Shown piece by piece: positions 27,057 to 36,220 of a DNA stretch of 41,245 bases (position 1 is its first letter; the number at the start of each line of letters is the position of its first letter). Source of the stretch: Gemmatimonadota bacterium (GTDB lineage: Bacteria > Latescibacterota > UBA2968 > GCA-2709665); assembly GCA_002709665.1 (NCBI GenBank), contig PAQK01000064.1, forward strand, positions 1 to 41,245, read 5' to 3'. The translations under genes and the position numbers were made by a program. Below the pieces are notes generated by a model. That model did no database searches. It was not told the origin of the DNA and saw only the letters and a program-made list of their open reading frames with translations.

Positions 27057-29588
27057 TCACGCACGTTTGGCCGCAGCGTTTCTGCGATCACTTGCAGCCT
27101 GCCAAAGAACGACCAAAGGACTGGCCACAAATGAGGAGGAATAGGTTCCAACGATGACACCTACCATTAAGGCAAATGCGAAATCGTGAATCACCTCCCC
27201 TCCCATGGTTAGCAGGGCAAGCACCACAAGTAGTGTGGTTCCAGAGGTCAGCACCGTGCGGTTCAAACACTCGTTAATGCTTCGATTGATGATAGAGCTG
27301 AAGCTGTCTCTGCGGTACAGCCTCAAGTCTTCCCTGATGCGGTCGAATACCACGATCGTATCGTTAAGCGAGTAGCCGACAATAGTCAGCAGTGCCGCCA
27401 CAATCGCCAAGGAAATCTCTTTGTCCAGAAGGGAGAAGATGCCTAGGGTAATGAGTACATCGTGGAACAAAGCGGCCACCGCCGCAATGCCAAACTGGAT
27501 GCGTTTGAACCGCCACCAGATATACAGGATGATCAACACCAGTGAGACAAAAATGGCGCCTACCGCCCTGTCCTTCAATTCACTCCCAATTTTAGGTCCC
27601 ACCGCTTCCTGACGTCGGAGCCATTCGGTAGGATCACCGATACTTGATGCAAAACTCGATTTCAACGTGGCTTTTATTGCATCGGCCGTAATGGTTCCCT
27701 CCGCTTCCTCTTCAACACGTATCAAGATGTCATTTGGTGTACCAAACTGTTTGATTTCACTGTGCCTGAGGTCTGATTTACGGCCATCCATTTCAACGGA
27801 TCCGAGAGATTCCCGCAAGTCACCAACCGAGACGGGTGGATCGAAGTGGACCTCCAGGAGTGTTCCGCCCGAGAAATCGATCCCCAGGTTGTACCCTCCC
27901 TTGGTAATGGTGGAGCCCAGCCCAACCAAAACAACGATGGTGGAAAGTACGAATGCTCCCTTGCGGGCACCGAGGATGTTGAAGGCGGGCGCGTGGAAGA
28001 TGTTGAAACGACCAATGCTTATGGAAGTCAGTTGCCAGCGACTGATGAATATGTTGAAGACCGTTCGGGTAACGAACAATGCAGTGAACATACTGGATAC
28101 AATGCCGATCATCAGGGTGAGCGCGAACCCCTTAATGGGTCCGGTGCCGAACTGATAGAGTACCACCGCCGTGATCATTGTCGTCAGGTTTGCATCGACA
28201 ATGGTGAGCAAGGCCCTGCCATATCCATTTTCAATTGAAGGCCTCAGTGTCTTCCCACTGTTTAACTCTTCCCTTACCCGCTCAAAGATCAGGACGTTTG
28301 CATCAACGGCCATACCGATCGTCAGGATAATTCCGGCGATTCCCGGAAGGGTGAGCGTTCCCCCAAATCCAGCGAGAACTGCCATCACAAAGACCAGATT
28401 AAGTACCAATGCCAGATCGGTTACGATGCCAGACAGTCCGTAATACAACACCATGAACACCATGACGATGGCGAGCCCGATCAATGCCGCTTTCTTTCCC
28501 TGGTCTATCGAATCACGTCCAAGAGATGGCCCGATGGTTCTGTCTTCAACGATTGGAGCATCAGCAGGCAGAGCACCTGCACGGAGTACGATCGCCAGAT
28601 CCTTGGCTTCCTCTAAGGTCCCGCTTCCCGTGATGATCGACCGACCGTCTCTGATCTTCACACGAATGGTCGGTGCTGAATAAACCTGGTCATCAAGGAT
28701 AATGGCCATGCGTTCATTGACGTGAGCTCCGGTGACCCGGGAAAACAGCTTCACGCCGTCGTCGGAGGTGGTGAAATTGATGACCGGCTGTCCCGCGTTC
28801 TCAAAGGACTGCCCGGTGGTCACTTTGGCGTCTTTGACAATTTCTCCTGTCATCTCAATTCGTGAGTTCACATAATACACTCGGCGGTATTTCTGGCCGT
28901 CACCCATTTCCTCGACCTGGTTTGCCCACTTAAACTCAGAATCTTTGGGGATGAGCTTCTGTACCTCGGGTGAACTCAAAATCGACCTGACGGTCGCGAG
29001 GTTGTCTGCAGGGACCATCAGGTCTTCACCGTAGCTCAGGATATATCTCTTGATGGAGGGCTTGTCCTCAACGGGTTTCTCTTCAAACAGCTCGGTTTCT
29101 TCGGTAGAAGAGGTGTCACCCGAAGATGCAATCAGGTGTTCCTCGATTCTGTCCAGAATCGCCTCCCGGTCGGAACCGGGCTTGAGGATCTTGAATTCGA
29201 GACGTGCCTGCGTATTGATGAGATTCTTAGCTCTCTCTACATCCTGCACGCCGGGAAGCTCAACCACGATACGCCATTCACCCTCAGTTTGTATAATGGG
29301 CTCGGTGACCCCAAACTGATCTACCCGGTTGGTGATGATCTCCTTTACACGTGCAACCACATCGCGACGCTGGTCCTCAGGTAAGCCGGTCGGATCCACC
29401 TCCAGAACCAAGTGAATACCTCCCTGAAGGTCGAGACCGAGATTGATGGCCTTGCCTTTCATGGCTACATATTCGTCGGTACCCTCTTTGGGTGGATTGG
29501 TGTAGAATGTGTAGGTTGGGTACAAAGACCAGATCGCCAATACGATTGTGGCGATAATTATCAGTGATCGGTACGTGTCGCGCTTCAT
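27057..29588 (-). CDS. secDF: Protein translocase SecDF fusion
   Basis: A proton-motive-force-driven accessory of the SecYEG translocon, here a single 843-aa chain. The SecD half starts with a membrane span (about 8-28) and has NLGLDLQGGIHLVLEVD and the P1 periplasmic domain. It continues with the six-span block containing GMAVDANVLIFERVREE. The SecF half begins near residue 550 with GIDFSGGTLLEV and ends with the SLNDTIVVFDRIRE motif. Fused SecDF occurs in several phyla; separate SecD and SecF are the E. coli arrangement. P1 includes an acidic Ser/Thr/Glu insert near 155-180. The gene is convergent with the PBP1A gene. Confidence 0.96.
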   Translation of the reverse strand: MKRDTYRSLIIIATIVLAIWSLYPTYTFYTNPPKEGTDEYVAMKGKAINLGLDLQGGIHLVLEVDPTGLPEDQRRDVVARVKEIITNRVDQFGVTEPIIQTEGEWRIVVELPGVQDVERAKNLINTQARLEFKILKPGSDREAILDRIEEHLIASSGDTSSTEETELFEEKPVEDKPSIKRYILSYGEDLMVPADNLATVRSILSSPEVQKLIPKDSEFKWANQVEEMGDGQKYRRVYYVNSRIEMTGEIVKDAKVTTGQSFENAGQPVINFTTSDDGVKLFSRVTGAHVNERMAIILDDQVYSAPTIRVKIRDGRSIITGSGTLEEAKDLAIVLRAGALPADAPIVEDRTIGPSLGRDSIDQGKKAALIGLAIVMVFMVLYYGLSGIVTDLALVLNLVFVMAVLAGFGGTLTLPGIAGIILTIGMAVDANVLIFERVREELNSGKTLRPSIENGYGRALLTIVDANLTTMITAVVLYQFGTGPIKGFALTLMIGIVSSMFTALFVTRTVFNIFISRWQLTSISIGRFNIFHAPAFNILGARKGAFVLSTIVVLVGLGSTITKGGYNLGIDFSGGTLLEVHFDPPVSVGDLRESLGSVEMDGRKSDLRHSEIKQFGTPNDILIRVEEEAEGTITADAIKATLKSSFASSIGDPTEWLRRQEAVGPKIGSELKDRAVGAIFVSLVLIILYIWWRFKRIQFGIAAVAALFHDVLITLGIFSLLDKEISLAIVAALLTIVGYSLNDTIVVFDRIREDLRLYRRDSFSSIINRSINECLNRTVLTSGTTLLVVLALLTMGGEVIHDFAFALMVGVIVGTYSSSFVASPLVVLWQAASDRRNAAAKRA

Positions 29589-29750
29589 GATTAGCGTTGA
29601 ACTCCTTATTGATCAGCTGTGATGAGCGATGGATACGGTTGTGGCTAGTGACCTTAATGTCAAATGTTAGGTTAACAAGCAAAACAGGGACGAGGGCACC
29701 CCGGCAAGCGGATATTCCGTGTAGGCCCTAATCCCCGGCTCTGATATTGA

Positions 29751-30716
29751 TTAGCGATCGCGATCAACTACGTGGCGGACCGCCAACTCAAGCGCCTGCC
29801 TGGCGTCCGAGGTCGTAAGGACGAGGAGGTTCTTCAGGCCTGAAGTTGCGTAAGTCTTCGCTTCCTCACGGGCCTCTTCAATGCCTTTGTATCTTTCGAC
29901 AAAGTGGAACACTTCTTGTAGTTCTTCGTCCGATTCGATTCCGCTACGGACTTTCGCTTGAATGCGCTCGGCCTCACCGTTTTGACAGTTCCCCAGGGCA
30001 CGAATCAATGGAAGGGTCAGCTTCCTTTCACGGACATCATTTCCAACGGGTTTACCCAAAGACTCTTCATCACCTGTGAAATCCAACAGGTCATCGGTGA
30101 TCTGAAATGCAATGCCGACCTCTTTTCCAAATGTTGACATTTGGGCGACCTGCTCGGGAGTTCCCCCACCCAGAATCGCACCGACCTCACATGACAAGGC
30201 CATCAGTGAGGCTGTCTTCTTGTCAATCATACTGAAATAGATTGCAGATTCAGCTTCTACGCCGCCCTGGATTTCCTGAATCTCCCCCTCAATCATGCGT
30301 CCCACAGCTCTTGTGGCTGCCCTCATCACCTCCATTGAATCAAGTCCGACCAGGACCTGAAGGGCACGAGCAAGCAGAAAGTCTCCCATAAGCACTGCAG
30401 CCTGGTTGCCCCATCTCAAGTTCAGCACTTCGGTGCCCCGACGCTTGTCGGCGAAGTCGACCACGTCGTCGTGGATGAGTGTGGCGGTATGGATTATTTC
30501 GATGCCGATGGCTGCGTCGATTGCACGATCAGAACACTCGCCTATTGCCTGGGCGGTCAATAACGAAAGGGCTGGGCGTAAGATCTTCCCGCGTGTCTCC
30601 ATGATACGATCGCCCATGGCCTGGACAAGCTTCACATCTGATTCAAGCGTCTTCTTGAAACGTTCCTCGAAGCGGCCAATTTGGGGCTGGATAGGCTGGA
30701 GAATCTGGTTTAGCAT
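29751..30716 (-). CDS. Polyprenyl diphosphate synthase (long-chain, trans type)
   Basis: An isoprenyl chain elongase of 321 aa, probably making the side chain of a quinone. The two Mg-binding aspartate motifs are DDVVD (83-87) and DDLLD (208-212). GKILRPAL (43-50), GDFLLARAL (111-119) and the KLTLPLI motif are also typical of the hepta/octaprenyl synthase group (HepT/IspB). Chain length cannot be read reliably from sequence. A promoter with a perfect TTGACA lies 60-100 nt upstream. It may be co-transcribed with secDF across a 162-nt gap that holds no other gene. Confidence 0.93.
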   Translation of the reverse strand: MLNQILQPIQPQIGRFEERFKKTLESDVKLVQAMGDRIMETRGKILRPALSLLTAQAIGECSDRAIDAAIGIEIIHTATLIHDDVVDFADKRRGTEVLNLRWGNQAAVLMGDFLLARALQVLVGLDSMEVMRAATRAVGRMIEGEIQEIQGGVEAESAIYFSMIDKKTASLMALSCEVGAILGGGTPEQVAQMSTFGKEVGIAFQITDDLLDFTGDEESLGKPVGNDVRERKLTLPLIRALGNCQNGEAERIQAKVRSGIESDEELQEVFHFVERYKGIEEAREEAKTYATSGLKNLLVLTTSDARQALELAVRHVVDRDR

Positions 30717-30785
30717 AGGGTGTCCGGATGATATCAGGGTTCATTCCCGGCACTGTGCTTGGAAGAATCCGAATCAAATCGACTC

Positions 30786-30814
30786 AAACTAACAAAAATG
30801 GTGAGATTTGTCAA
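30786..30814 (-). promoter_or_regulatory. Sigma70-type promoter with extended -10 for the polyprenyl synthase gene
   Basis: Read on the - strand: TTGACA (30809-30814), a 17-nt spacer ending in TGT, then TAGTTT (30786-30791). The -35 is perfect and the weak -10 is offset by a TGn extension. It lies in the AT-rich 202-nt gap between the heparinase-family gene and the synthase. Confidence 0.6.
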
Positions 30815-30918
30815 TAACCTTTGAAAAACCATAATTTAAAGGGATAGTTAGGTGGCATTTTTGTGCTCGGTAAAGGCTGTTCGGCGGTGCCGAGACCGAT
30901 GTTAGATGCCTGAGTCTG

Positions 30919-33651
30919 TTAGGCTAAAACACTTCTGATAATCTTCCACGACTTGGCTTTCCTGGCGTCATATCCGATGCCATCGATCTTCGTGTAAACC
31001 AGACAAGTGGACGACTGTCTCTCAACATGCAAGATGGGGTACCCGGTGCTATAGTCAGCAGCCTGAACCAGGAGTGTCAATCCCTTCGGATCCGGACCCA
31101 GATCCAACAGATCAAGCTGATAGTAGCTCTCTTCGTTGGTGGTGTGGACATCCAGGATCCGGCCCTCTAAGACTGGATAGTCCAACTCCAAGGTGGTGTC
31201 CAGGAATTTCGCTTGGCTACCACCGTACAGGTAGCCGAATGCGGGCGACCCATCCGGGGAGAGTGAAAACGCGGTCATTGTCCCATTTGTTTCCAACGTT
31301 CCTTCAGGGGTATCCACGGTGATTGTTTGACCTTCAGCGCTCAAAATGACGACATCGCTTCCCTGTTCGGTGTTAACGTGGAATCCCGTAGCCGTCCCAT
31401 CTGGGGAAGACAGTCTTTGTACTTCCCATACAAATGGCTTGGACCGCCTTCCTACATCGAAGAGGCTCAGGAATCTGCTGCGAAGGGACGGCCCTCTTCT
31501 TTGCCTCACAATATATGGTACAGTTTCACCAGTCATTATGTTGTCCCTGGAACCGGTGCCCCGCTCTCCCCATCCATTGCCGATCAATGTGTTCTCATCT
31601 CCGTCGGGAAGGCTGTAAACACTCAGCTGATGGTGTCTGCCGAGCTCGAATGAAACCGACCATGGCTGGGAGGCGTGCCAGCTTGATATGTCCTTGAGAT
31701 CTTGCCAGCCCTCTGAGGATGATTGCAGCTGGAGATTGTGGACCACTCCTTCTTGTACGGGACCATGAAACAGGTACTCGTGTTGTTCACCACCCGCAAC
31801 CAGGAAAGAATCCAGCAGATAACTGCCTGAGTTTCCGTGATCGATGATGGCACATAGCCGGGTGTATTCATCTGCCACTTCGTAGGCTTCCGAGGATACC
31901 TGCAACCATTTTACCCTGGAGCCTGCATCAAAGTGAAGCAGATTACCGCCACGACCTTCTCGTCTCTGGTCCTCGCCATTGACAATGACTGTGTTGTGAG
32001 CGATCGTGCGGACCGTCATCTTCTTGTCCGGACGATCCCAGAGATAGCCCAGGTCAGTAAGCGCCTCGTGTCCGTCTTTCCAATAAACAAGATTCAGGCT
32101 GTCTTCATGGTGATGGCCTCCCCAGTCGGAAGCACTGATCAATGCGGTGCTGGCGCGGCCACGATTCCCGGTTCTCAGTAGCCCGATTCGAAGCGCAGGG
32201 AAAAACTGATCGGACAACGCAAGGTCTTCACTGGAACCGATCTCAGGGTCTCTGTGGAAGAGCCCATATTCACTGCCATGAGTCTCCAGGTCGTTGTCGC
32301 ACAACTCATTCAGCAGGGAGACATGCTCGGCCATTCCATAGCGTGAGGCGATCAGATCCGCCACGTCAATGGACATCCGGACGCCTGTGCTGTCATCTGC
32401 AGGAACGCCGTATCCCAGGTCTGGCATCAAGCTTTTGACGTAACCATCCAGAACAGATCGGTATCTGCTATTTCCATACACGTCCAGATGATCGATTCTC
32501 CCATCTTTAGCTTCATAGTTCGGTGGATCTGAATAACCGTGTACTGCGTCGCCAAAATGCCGAATCCCATTAAGTGTCATGAAACCGTAGCCTGGAGATT
32601 CTGAGCTCATTCCATCCTCTAGAAACCATCCATCTACAAATTGCCAGAACCCTTCCAATCCAAATCTAACCAGCTCCGGTACTCCCAGGCAGATGCCGAC
32701 AAGACCTGCTGCAGACCTGTTGGTAGCGCTCTTGTTGTTGTAGCCAGGGTCCGCACACAGGAGGATCGTTCCCTCCAGAAGCAGGTCTTCCTCAATGCTT
32801 AGCTTCTGGTTGAGAGTGTAGACGGGTTGCCCATGCTTCTCGGCAATGCAGGTGAGGTCGTAGGCGACCACAACGTCTGAGAGGAAAGTGCCCTCCATCC
32901 CAACGCCAGTGGCTCTCCCGGCCATCCAATACCCTACATGAAGTTTCCTGTCGGGGGTGTTGGGAGGGACGACCAGCTCGGGTTCGGGGAGAGCAAGGAT
33001 GTTTTGTGAGGCTATAGTTGGATCCAGATCGGAAAATTCACCATACCCGGAATGAACCATATACCCGGGATACACAGTGGCGAAGCGCACCAGAATGTCG
33101 CGTACCTTTTCGGCGTATTCCACCCTCTGTGTCAAAGCAAATGCCAACCCGAGCTTCCTTGCCAACCTGGCCATGTGGTCGCATTTTCTAGCACGGATAT
33201 TTGCAGTCCAGCTTGACACAAAAGGAAATCCAATCATATCCCAGTGTTTGCCGACATAATATGGAATTTCCTGTCCGCCTCCGAAATCAGTCTTCAGTAG
33301 GAAGTCCTCAGGAAATTCTTCATTTGGATATGTTGTTTTGCAGGTTGTGCATACAAGTTGATCCGCAGCATCAGCAGACCAATGGTAGAGCCCGTGCACG
33401 GGAGCAGACTCACACTTCGCACACATGGTGAACAACTGGCTGTTGGGTGTTTCACGCGGCACCATTCGCTCCAAATAATCTGGCGATGTATCGGGTTCGC
33501 GATTAACTTCCCTCAATAGGTCCTCGAGGAAACTGGATGCCCACAGGTGTTTCTCGATGTTTGTGCGGGCTGTTTCCAGGTCCGTTGCTTTGACTACCGT
33601 CGAGGGATGTGAAACGGTTTCCCTGTTCTTTCGCCAACTGGATATGTCCAC
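30919..33651 (-). CDS. Heparinase II/III-family protein with N-terminal CxxC pairs
   Basis: A large (910 aa) polysaccharide lyase-like protein. Two CxxC pairs lie near the N-terminus (C77/C80 and C101/C104), suggesting a zinc ribbon. The alpha-helical toroid (about 150-450) contains YNNKSATNRSAAGL (304-317) and EDGMSSESPGYGF (345-357). The heparinase II/III beta-sandwich has DWGGHHHEDSLNLVYWKDG (509-527) and the TIAHNTVIVNGEDQ segment (549-562). There is no signal peptide or membrane span, so it should be cytoplasmic, unlike many lyases of this family. It follows the aldolase gene by 42 nt. The substrate, presumably a uronic acid-containing oligosaccharide, is inferred. Some relatives have lost catalysis. 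Confidence 0.8.
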   Translation of the reverse strand: MDISSWRKNRETVSHPSTVVKATDLETARTNIEKHLWASSFLEDLLREVNREPDTSPDYLERMVPRETPNSQLFTMCAKCESAPVHGLYHWSADAADQLVCTTCKTTYPNEEFPEDFLLKTDFGGGQEIPYYVGKHWDMIGFPFVSSWTANIRARKCDHMARLARKLGLAFALTQRVEYAEKVRDILVRFATVYPGYMVHSGYGEFSDLDPTIASQNILALPEPELVVPPNTPDRKLHVGYWMAGRATGVGMEGTFLSDVVVAYDLTCIAEKHGQPVYTLNQKLSIEEDLLLEGTILLCADPGYNNKSATNRSAAGLVGICLGVPELVRFGLEGFWQFVDGWFLEDGMSSESPGYGFMTLNGIRHFGDAVHGYSDPPNYEAKDGRIDHLDVYGNSRYRSVLDGYVKSLMPDLGYGVPADDSTGVRMSIDVADLIASRYGMAEHVSLLNELCDNDLETHGSEYGLFHRDPEIGSSEDLALSDQFFPALRIGLLRTGNRGRASTALISASDWGGHHHEDSLNLVYWKDGHEALTDLGYLWDRPDKKMTVRTIAHNTVIVNGEDQRREGRGGNLLHFDAGSRVKWLQVSSEAYEVADEYTRLCAIIDHGNSGSYLLDSFLVAGGEQHEYLFHGPVQEGVVHNLQLQSSSEGWQDLKDISSWHASQPWSVSFELGRHHQLSVYSLPDGDENTLIGNGWGERGTGSRDNIMTGETVPYIVRQRRGPSLRSRFLSLFDVGRRSKPFVWEVQRLSSPDGTATGFHVNTEQGSDVVILSAEGQTITVDTPEGTLETNGTMTAFSLSPDGSPAFGYLYGGSQAKFLDTTLELDYPVLEGRILDVHTTNEESYYQLDLLDLGPDPKGLTLLVQAADYSTGYPILHVERQSSTCLVYTKIDGIGYDARKAKSWKIIRSVLA

Positions 33652-33693
33652 GGGTCTCCCCCAAATTAGTAAGAAGGTCCAAGAGTGTCTGGT

Positions 33694-34443
33694 TCAGGTG
33701 TTTTCCGCAGCTTGAATGAACTCGCTCGCGCCTGCTTCAATCCAGGAACCGACGTTTGTGAGTAGAAACTTGACTCCCAACTCTACATACTCCCGTACGT
33801 CATTGTCGTCGACCAGGGTGCCAGAATTTCTGCCGGCATCCCGGATCCGTTTTAACGTATCTTTAATCGTGGTTTGCACCTCTGGATGTCCCAATTTACC
33901 TATCTTCCCCATGGAGGTCGCCAGATCGGAGGGTGCTACAAAAAAGACGTCAATCTGATCGACCGATAGGATTTCATCGAGATTTCCAACGGCCACGATG
34001 TCCTCAATCAAGACGATCAGCAGAGTCTCGTCATTCGCCACATTGAAATAGTTGGAAACACCATATCCCTGCCGGCTCGTGAACATTCCTCGTTTGCCCA
34101 GGGGCGCGAATTTGCCACCCTCAACCACGTTCCGGGCCTCCTGGGCCGTGTTGACATGGGGAACAACGATGGCTTGCGCACCACGATCCAGGGTGCGGTA
34201 GATCAAGGCCTGGTCATTCCGATTCACACGGGCAACAGAGGTCATTCCCCAGAGGTCGCACGCTCGCGAGAGATTACCTAGTTGAGCGGCATTGAGGCCG
34301 CCGTGTTCGCCCTCCAACCACACCCCATCGAAGTCGTTGGTTCCAAATGCGTCAATGTCGTCTGGGTGAGTGAGACCACCTACCGTGTAGGTTAGTTTGC
34401 CTTCAGCCAATTTGTGTTTTATGCGATTTGGGCGAATTGCCAT
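33694..34443 (-). CDS. HpcH/HpaI-family aldolase
   Basis: A class II pyruvate-type aldolase of 249 aa. The motif VWLEGEHGG (41-49) holds the catalytic His (H47). VVPHVNTAQEA, VLIEDIVAVGNLDEIL (metal Glu) and FFVAPSDLATSMG (metal Asp) are family hallmarks. Members cleave 2-keto-3-deoxy sugar acids or 4-hydroxy-2-oxo-acids to pyruvate and an aldehyde. Beside a lyase-like gene, a role in keto-deoxy-uronate breakdown is plausible but inferred. AGGAG lies 8 nt before ATG. Confidence 0.87.
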   Translation of the reverse strand: MAIRPNRIKHKLAEGKLTYTVGGLTHPDDIDAFGTNDFDGVWLEGEHGGLNAAQLGNLSRACDLWGMTSVARVNRNDQALIYRTLDRGAQAIVVPHVNTAQEARNVVEGGKFAPLGKRGMFTSRQGYGVSNYFNVANDETLLIVLIEDIVAVGNLDEILSVDQIDVFFVAPSDLATSMGKIGKLGHPEVQTTIKDTLKRIRDAGRNSGTLVDDNDVREYVELGVKFLLTNVGSWIEAGASEFIQAAENT

Positions 34444-34493
34444 ATATGGTCTCCTGGATGAGAATTGATTTCCGAAATGTGAAATTTAGCAAG

Positions 34494-34522
34494 AGAATAG
34501 CACATCGAAATAGGGATTGAAA
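34494..34522 (-). promoter_or_regulatory. Putative extended -10 promoter for the aldolase-heparinase unit
   Basis: Read on the - strand: TTTCAA (34517-34522), 17-nt spacer, TATTCT (34494-34499) with TGC directly before it. It lies in the 107-nt gap upstream of the aldolase gene. Confidence 0.45.
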
Positions 34523-34550
34523 GATGTAATTGCGTAGACCAGATCCGTCT

Positions 34551-35111
34551 CTACTGTGGTAACCGACCGAGTAGGGAACCGGCAGCCCTATCGAGTTCCA
34601 CGGTAACGTGGGCAAGACCGCTCAACCGTTGACGAATCTCGTCGGAGCCGGCTTCCATTCGATCGGTCCTGGCGTTGGCAAAGTCGTCAGAAACCGCGTA
34701 TACAAACCTGGGAATGATCAAACAACGAAAGTCCAGCATAAGGCTGTTGGCTATCCTCATAACGGACATGTAGCTGGCGTTTCCTCCCGCCGCGCACAGG
34801 AACCCCACAACCTTAATGGTCCAGGACCTTACCGTCAGCTCAATCAGGTTTTTGGCAGCGGCGATTACATCAAATTTGCATATTGGAACTGGAAGCAGTA
34901 TGGCCACAGACTGCTCTATGGCGATCTTGAATTCCGAGATAGATTCTCGCGCCGATGGAATTCCACAGAATTCAATTCCATGGTTTCGTAAGTCGTGGAG
35001 ATCCGTTTCTGCTCCGGCTTCTCTCAAATAGGATACAGCGGTTCTGGCAAGCACATAAGATCGGTTTTGGGGATTGAGTGAGCAGCTGATAACGGATATT
35101 TTCTTAGACAT
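34551..35111 (-). CDS. NADPH-dependent FMN reductase-like flavoprotein
   Basis: A flavodoxin-fold protein of 186 aa. The start MSKKISVISCSLNPQNRS fits the FMN-phosphate loop of the NADPH-dependent FMN reductase family. LPVPICKFDVIAAAKNLIEL and FLCAAGGNASYM correspond to later conserved segments. The start is set at ATG 35111, where GGGAGGTG abuts the codon; a GTG at 35132 is possible. It may supply reduced flavin or act as a quinone/azo reductase. It is co-directional with the aldolase and heparinase genes, though a promoter-like site separates them. Confidence 0.75.
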   Translation of the reverse strand: MSKKISVISCSLNPQNRSYVLARTAVSYLREAGAETDLHDLRNHGIEFCGIPSARESISEFKIAIEQSVAILLPVPICKFDVIAAAKNLIELTVRSWTIKVVGFLCAAGGNASYMSVMRIANSLMLDFRCLIIPRFVYAVSDDFANARTDRMEAGSDEIRQRLSGLAHVTVELDRAAGSLLGRLPQ

Positions 35112-35314
35112 CACCTCCCAATTGGAATTCACAGGTGTATCGCATTCTGAAGTTGTGATCCTTTATTCAAAACCCCAATTATAATACACCATTTTCCTGT
35201 TACACAGGTCGAAAATCCCAATCCGATGTTCACTGATTCCAAATCGTGCACCAAAACGCATTAGGGTATATTGCAGATAAGATTTGACAACCTGAGCTGA
35301 AATTGAAAGCTGCT

Positions 35315-35676
35315 ATGGAACAGATATTGGTGATTGACAATCTTGTCGAAGTACTGAGCATAACGGGCAGGATCTTGGAGCATGTGGGATATCAGGTTTT
35401 TGGGGCGTCGGTGGCCGATGAAGGGATCCACACCTACAGGCGGGAGCGCGTTTCCCTGGTGATTTCGGATCTCAAGATGCCACAGAAGGATGGGCTGGAT
35501 GTTATATAGGAGCTGAAAAATGAGGATCCGGATGCAGGATCATCGCCATAACGGGCTATGAGGCTGAGGCTCTGGACCAGGCAAGGGCACTTGGGGCCGG
35601 CGACTGATTCATAAAGCCTTTGCATATGGCGAAGCTCATAAATGTGGTGGAGGAGATGCTGGAAATCGAGGCTTGA
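35315..35676 (+). pseudogene. Decayed single-domain response regulator (CheY-like), copy 1
   Basis: The frame opens with EQILVIDN, has the phosphoacceptor segment ISDLKMPQKDGLDVI and then hits TAG at 35507-35509. ELKNEDPD follows, but a one-base loss near 35536 shifts the frame. The next frame reads IAITGYEAEALDQARALGAGD, a TGA at 35605-35607, and FIKPLHMAKLINVVEEMLE to TGA at 35674. The sum matches a complete receiver domain of about 120 aa, so at least three lesions are present. The usual acidic pair near the N-terminus reads DN. Confidence 0.85.
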
Positions 35677-35698
35677 TAGACTGATCTTGAAGTAGTCT

Positions 35699-36066
35699 GT
35701 GTCGGGAGGCAGGAGATTGGCAACGGTCTTGGTGATTGATGATGACGAAATGATTCGTCAAGTTTTGCATCGTGTTCTGGTGCTGCAAGGATACGGCGTT
35801 CGCGAGGCTGCAGATGGTGAGCAGGGCTTGCAGCTGGTCTACGAGTTTGCGCCCGACCTCGTTGTGACGGATGTATCCATGCCCAAGAAAGATGGGTTAT
35901 CCGCGAATTACGGTCTCTGGGATTGGACGTGCCGATCGTAGCCTTGGCAAAACTTGGAGACAGAACACTCGAGGACGCGCTGGTTCTGGGTGCCAACAAA
36001 GTGGTTGGCAAGTCCTTTCGGTTGAAGACATTTCTCGAGGTTGTTGGAAAGGTCTTGCAGCAGTAA
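35699..36066 (+). pseudogene. Decayed single-domain response regulator (CheY-like), copy 2
   Basis: A receiver domain begins with TVLVIDDDEMIRQVLHRVL and includes LVVTDVSMPKKDG, then shifts frame near 35895. The other frame continues as VIRELRSLGLDVPIVALAK and ends with ANKVVGKSFRLKTFLEVV before TAA (36064-36066). A single frameshift (or a 7-nt loss, because about two residues are missing) explains this. It sits 22 nt after copy 1 and is only distantly similar to it. No output domain is seen. Confidence 0.82.
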
Positions 36067-36108
36067 TCCGTTTGACACCGTAGAACCTACACGGATCCCT
36101 TATCGATT

Positions 36109-36138
36109 CCAGTCAACGTTGGTTTGGCTGGGATTTTT
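36109..36138 (+). terminator. Possible terminator after the receiver pseudogenes
   Basis: CCAGTCAA (36109-36116) pairs with TTGGCTGG (36124-36131), including one G-T pair, with a 7-nt loop. GA and TTTTT (36134-36138) follow. It lies in the 154-nt gap before the xth stop; nothing else is seen in that gap. Confidence 0.45.
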
Positions 36139-36220
36139 CATTGCCCTAGGTCGTTTTATTTACTAATCCAAATGTTTGACCCTGCAAGGTGGGGAGAAGG
36201 GCAATATACGAGTGGGTGGA

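Noticed and set aside
29651-29665. TTGACA on the - strand upstream of secDF as a promoter
   Set aside because: No acceptable -10 box is found at 16-18 nt spacing.
35507-35607. Stop-codon recoding (TAG, TGA) in receiver copy 1
   Set aside because: TAG and TGA end many intact genes here, RF1 is present, and a frameshift in the same gene points to decay.
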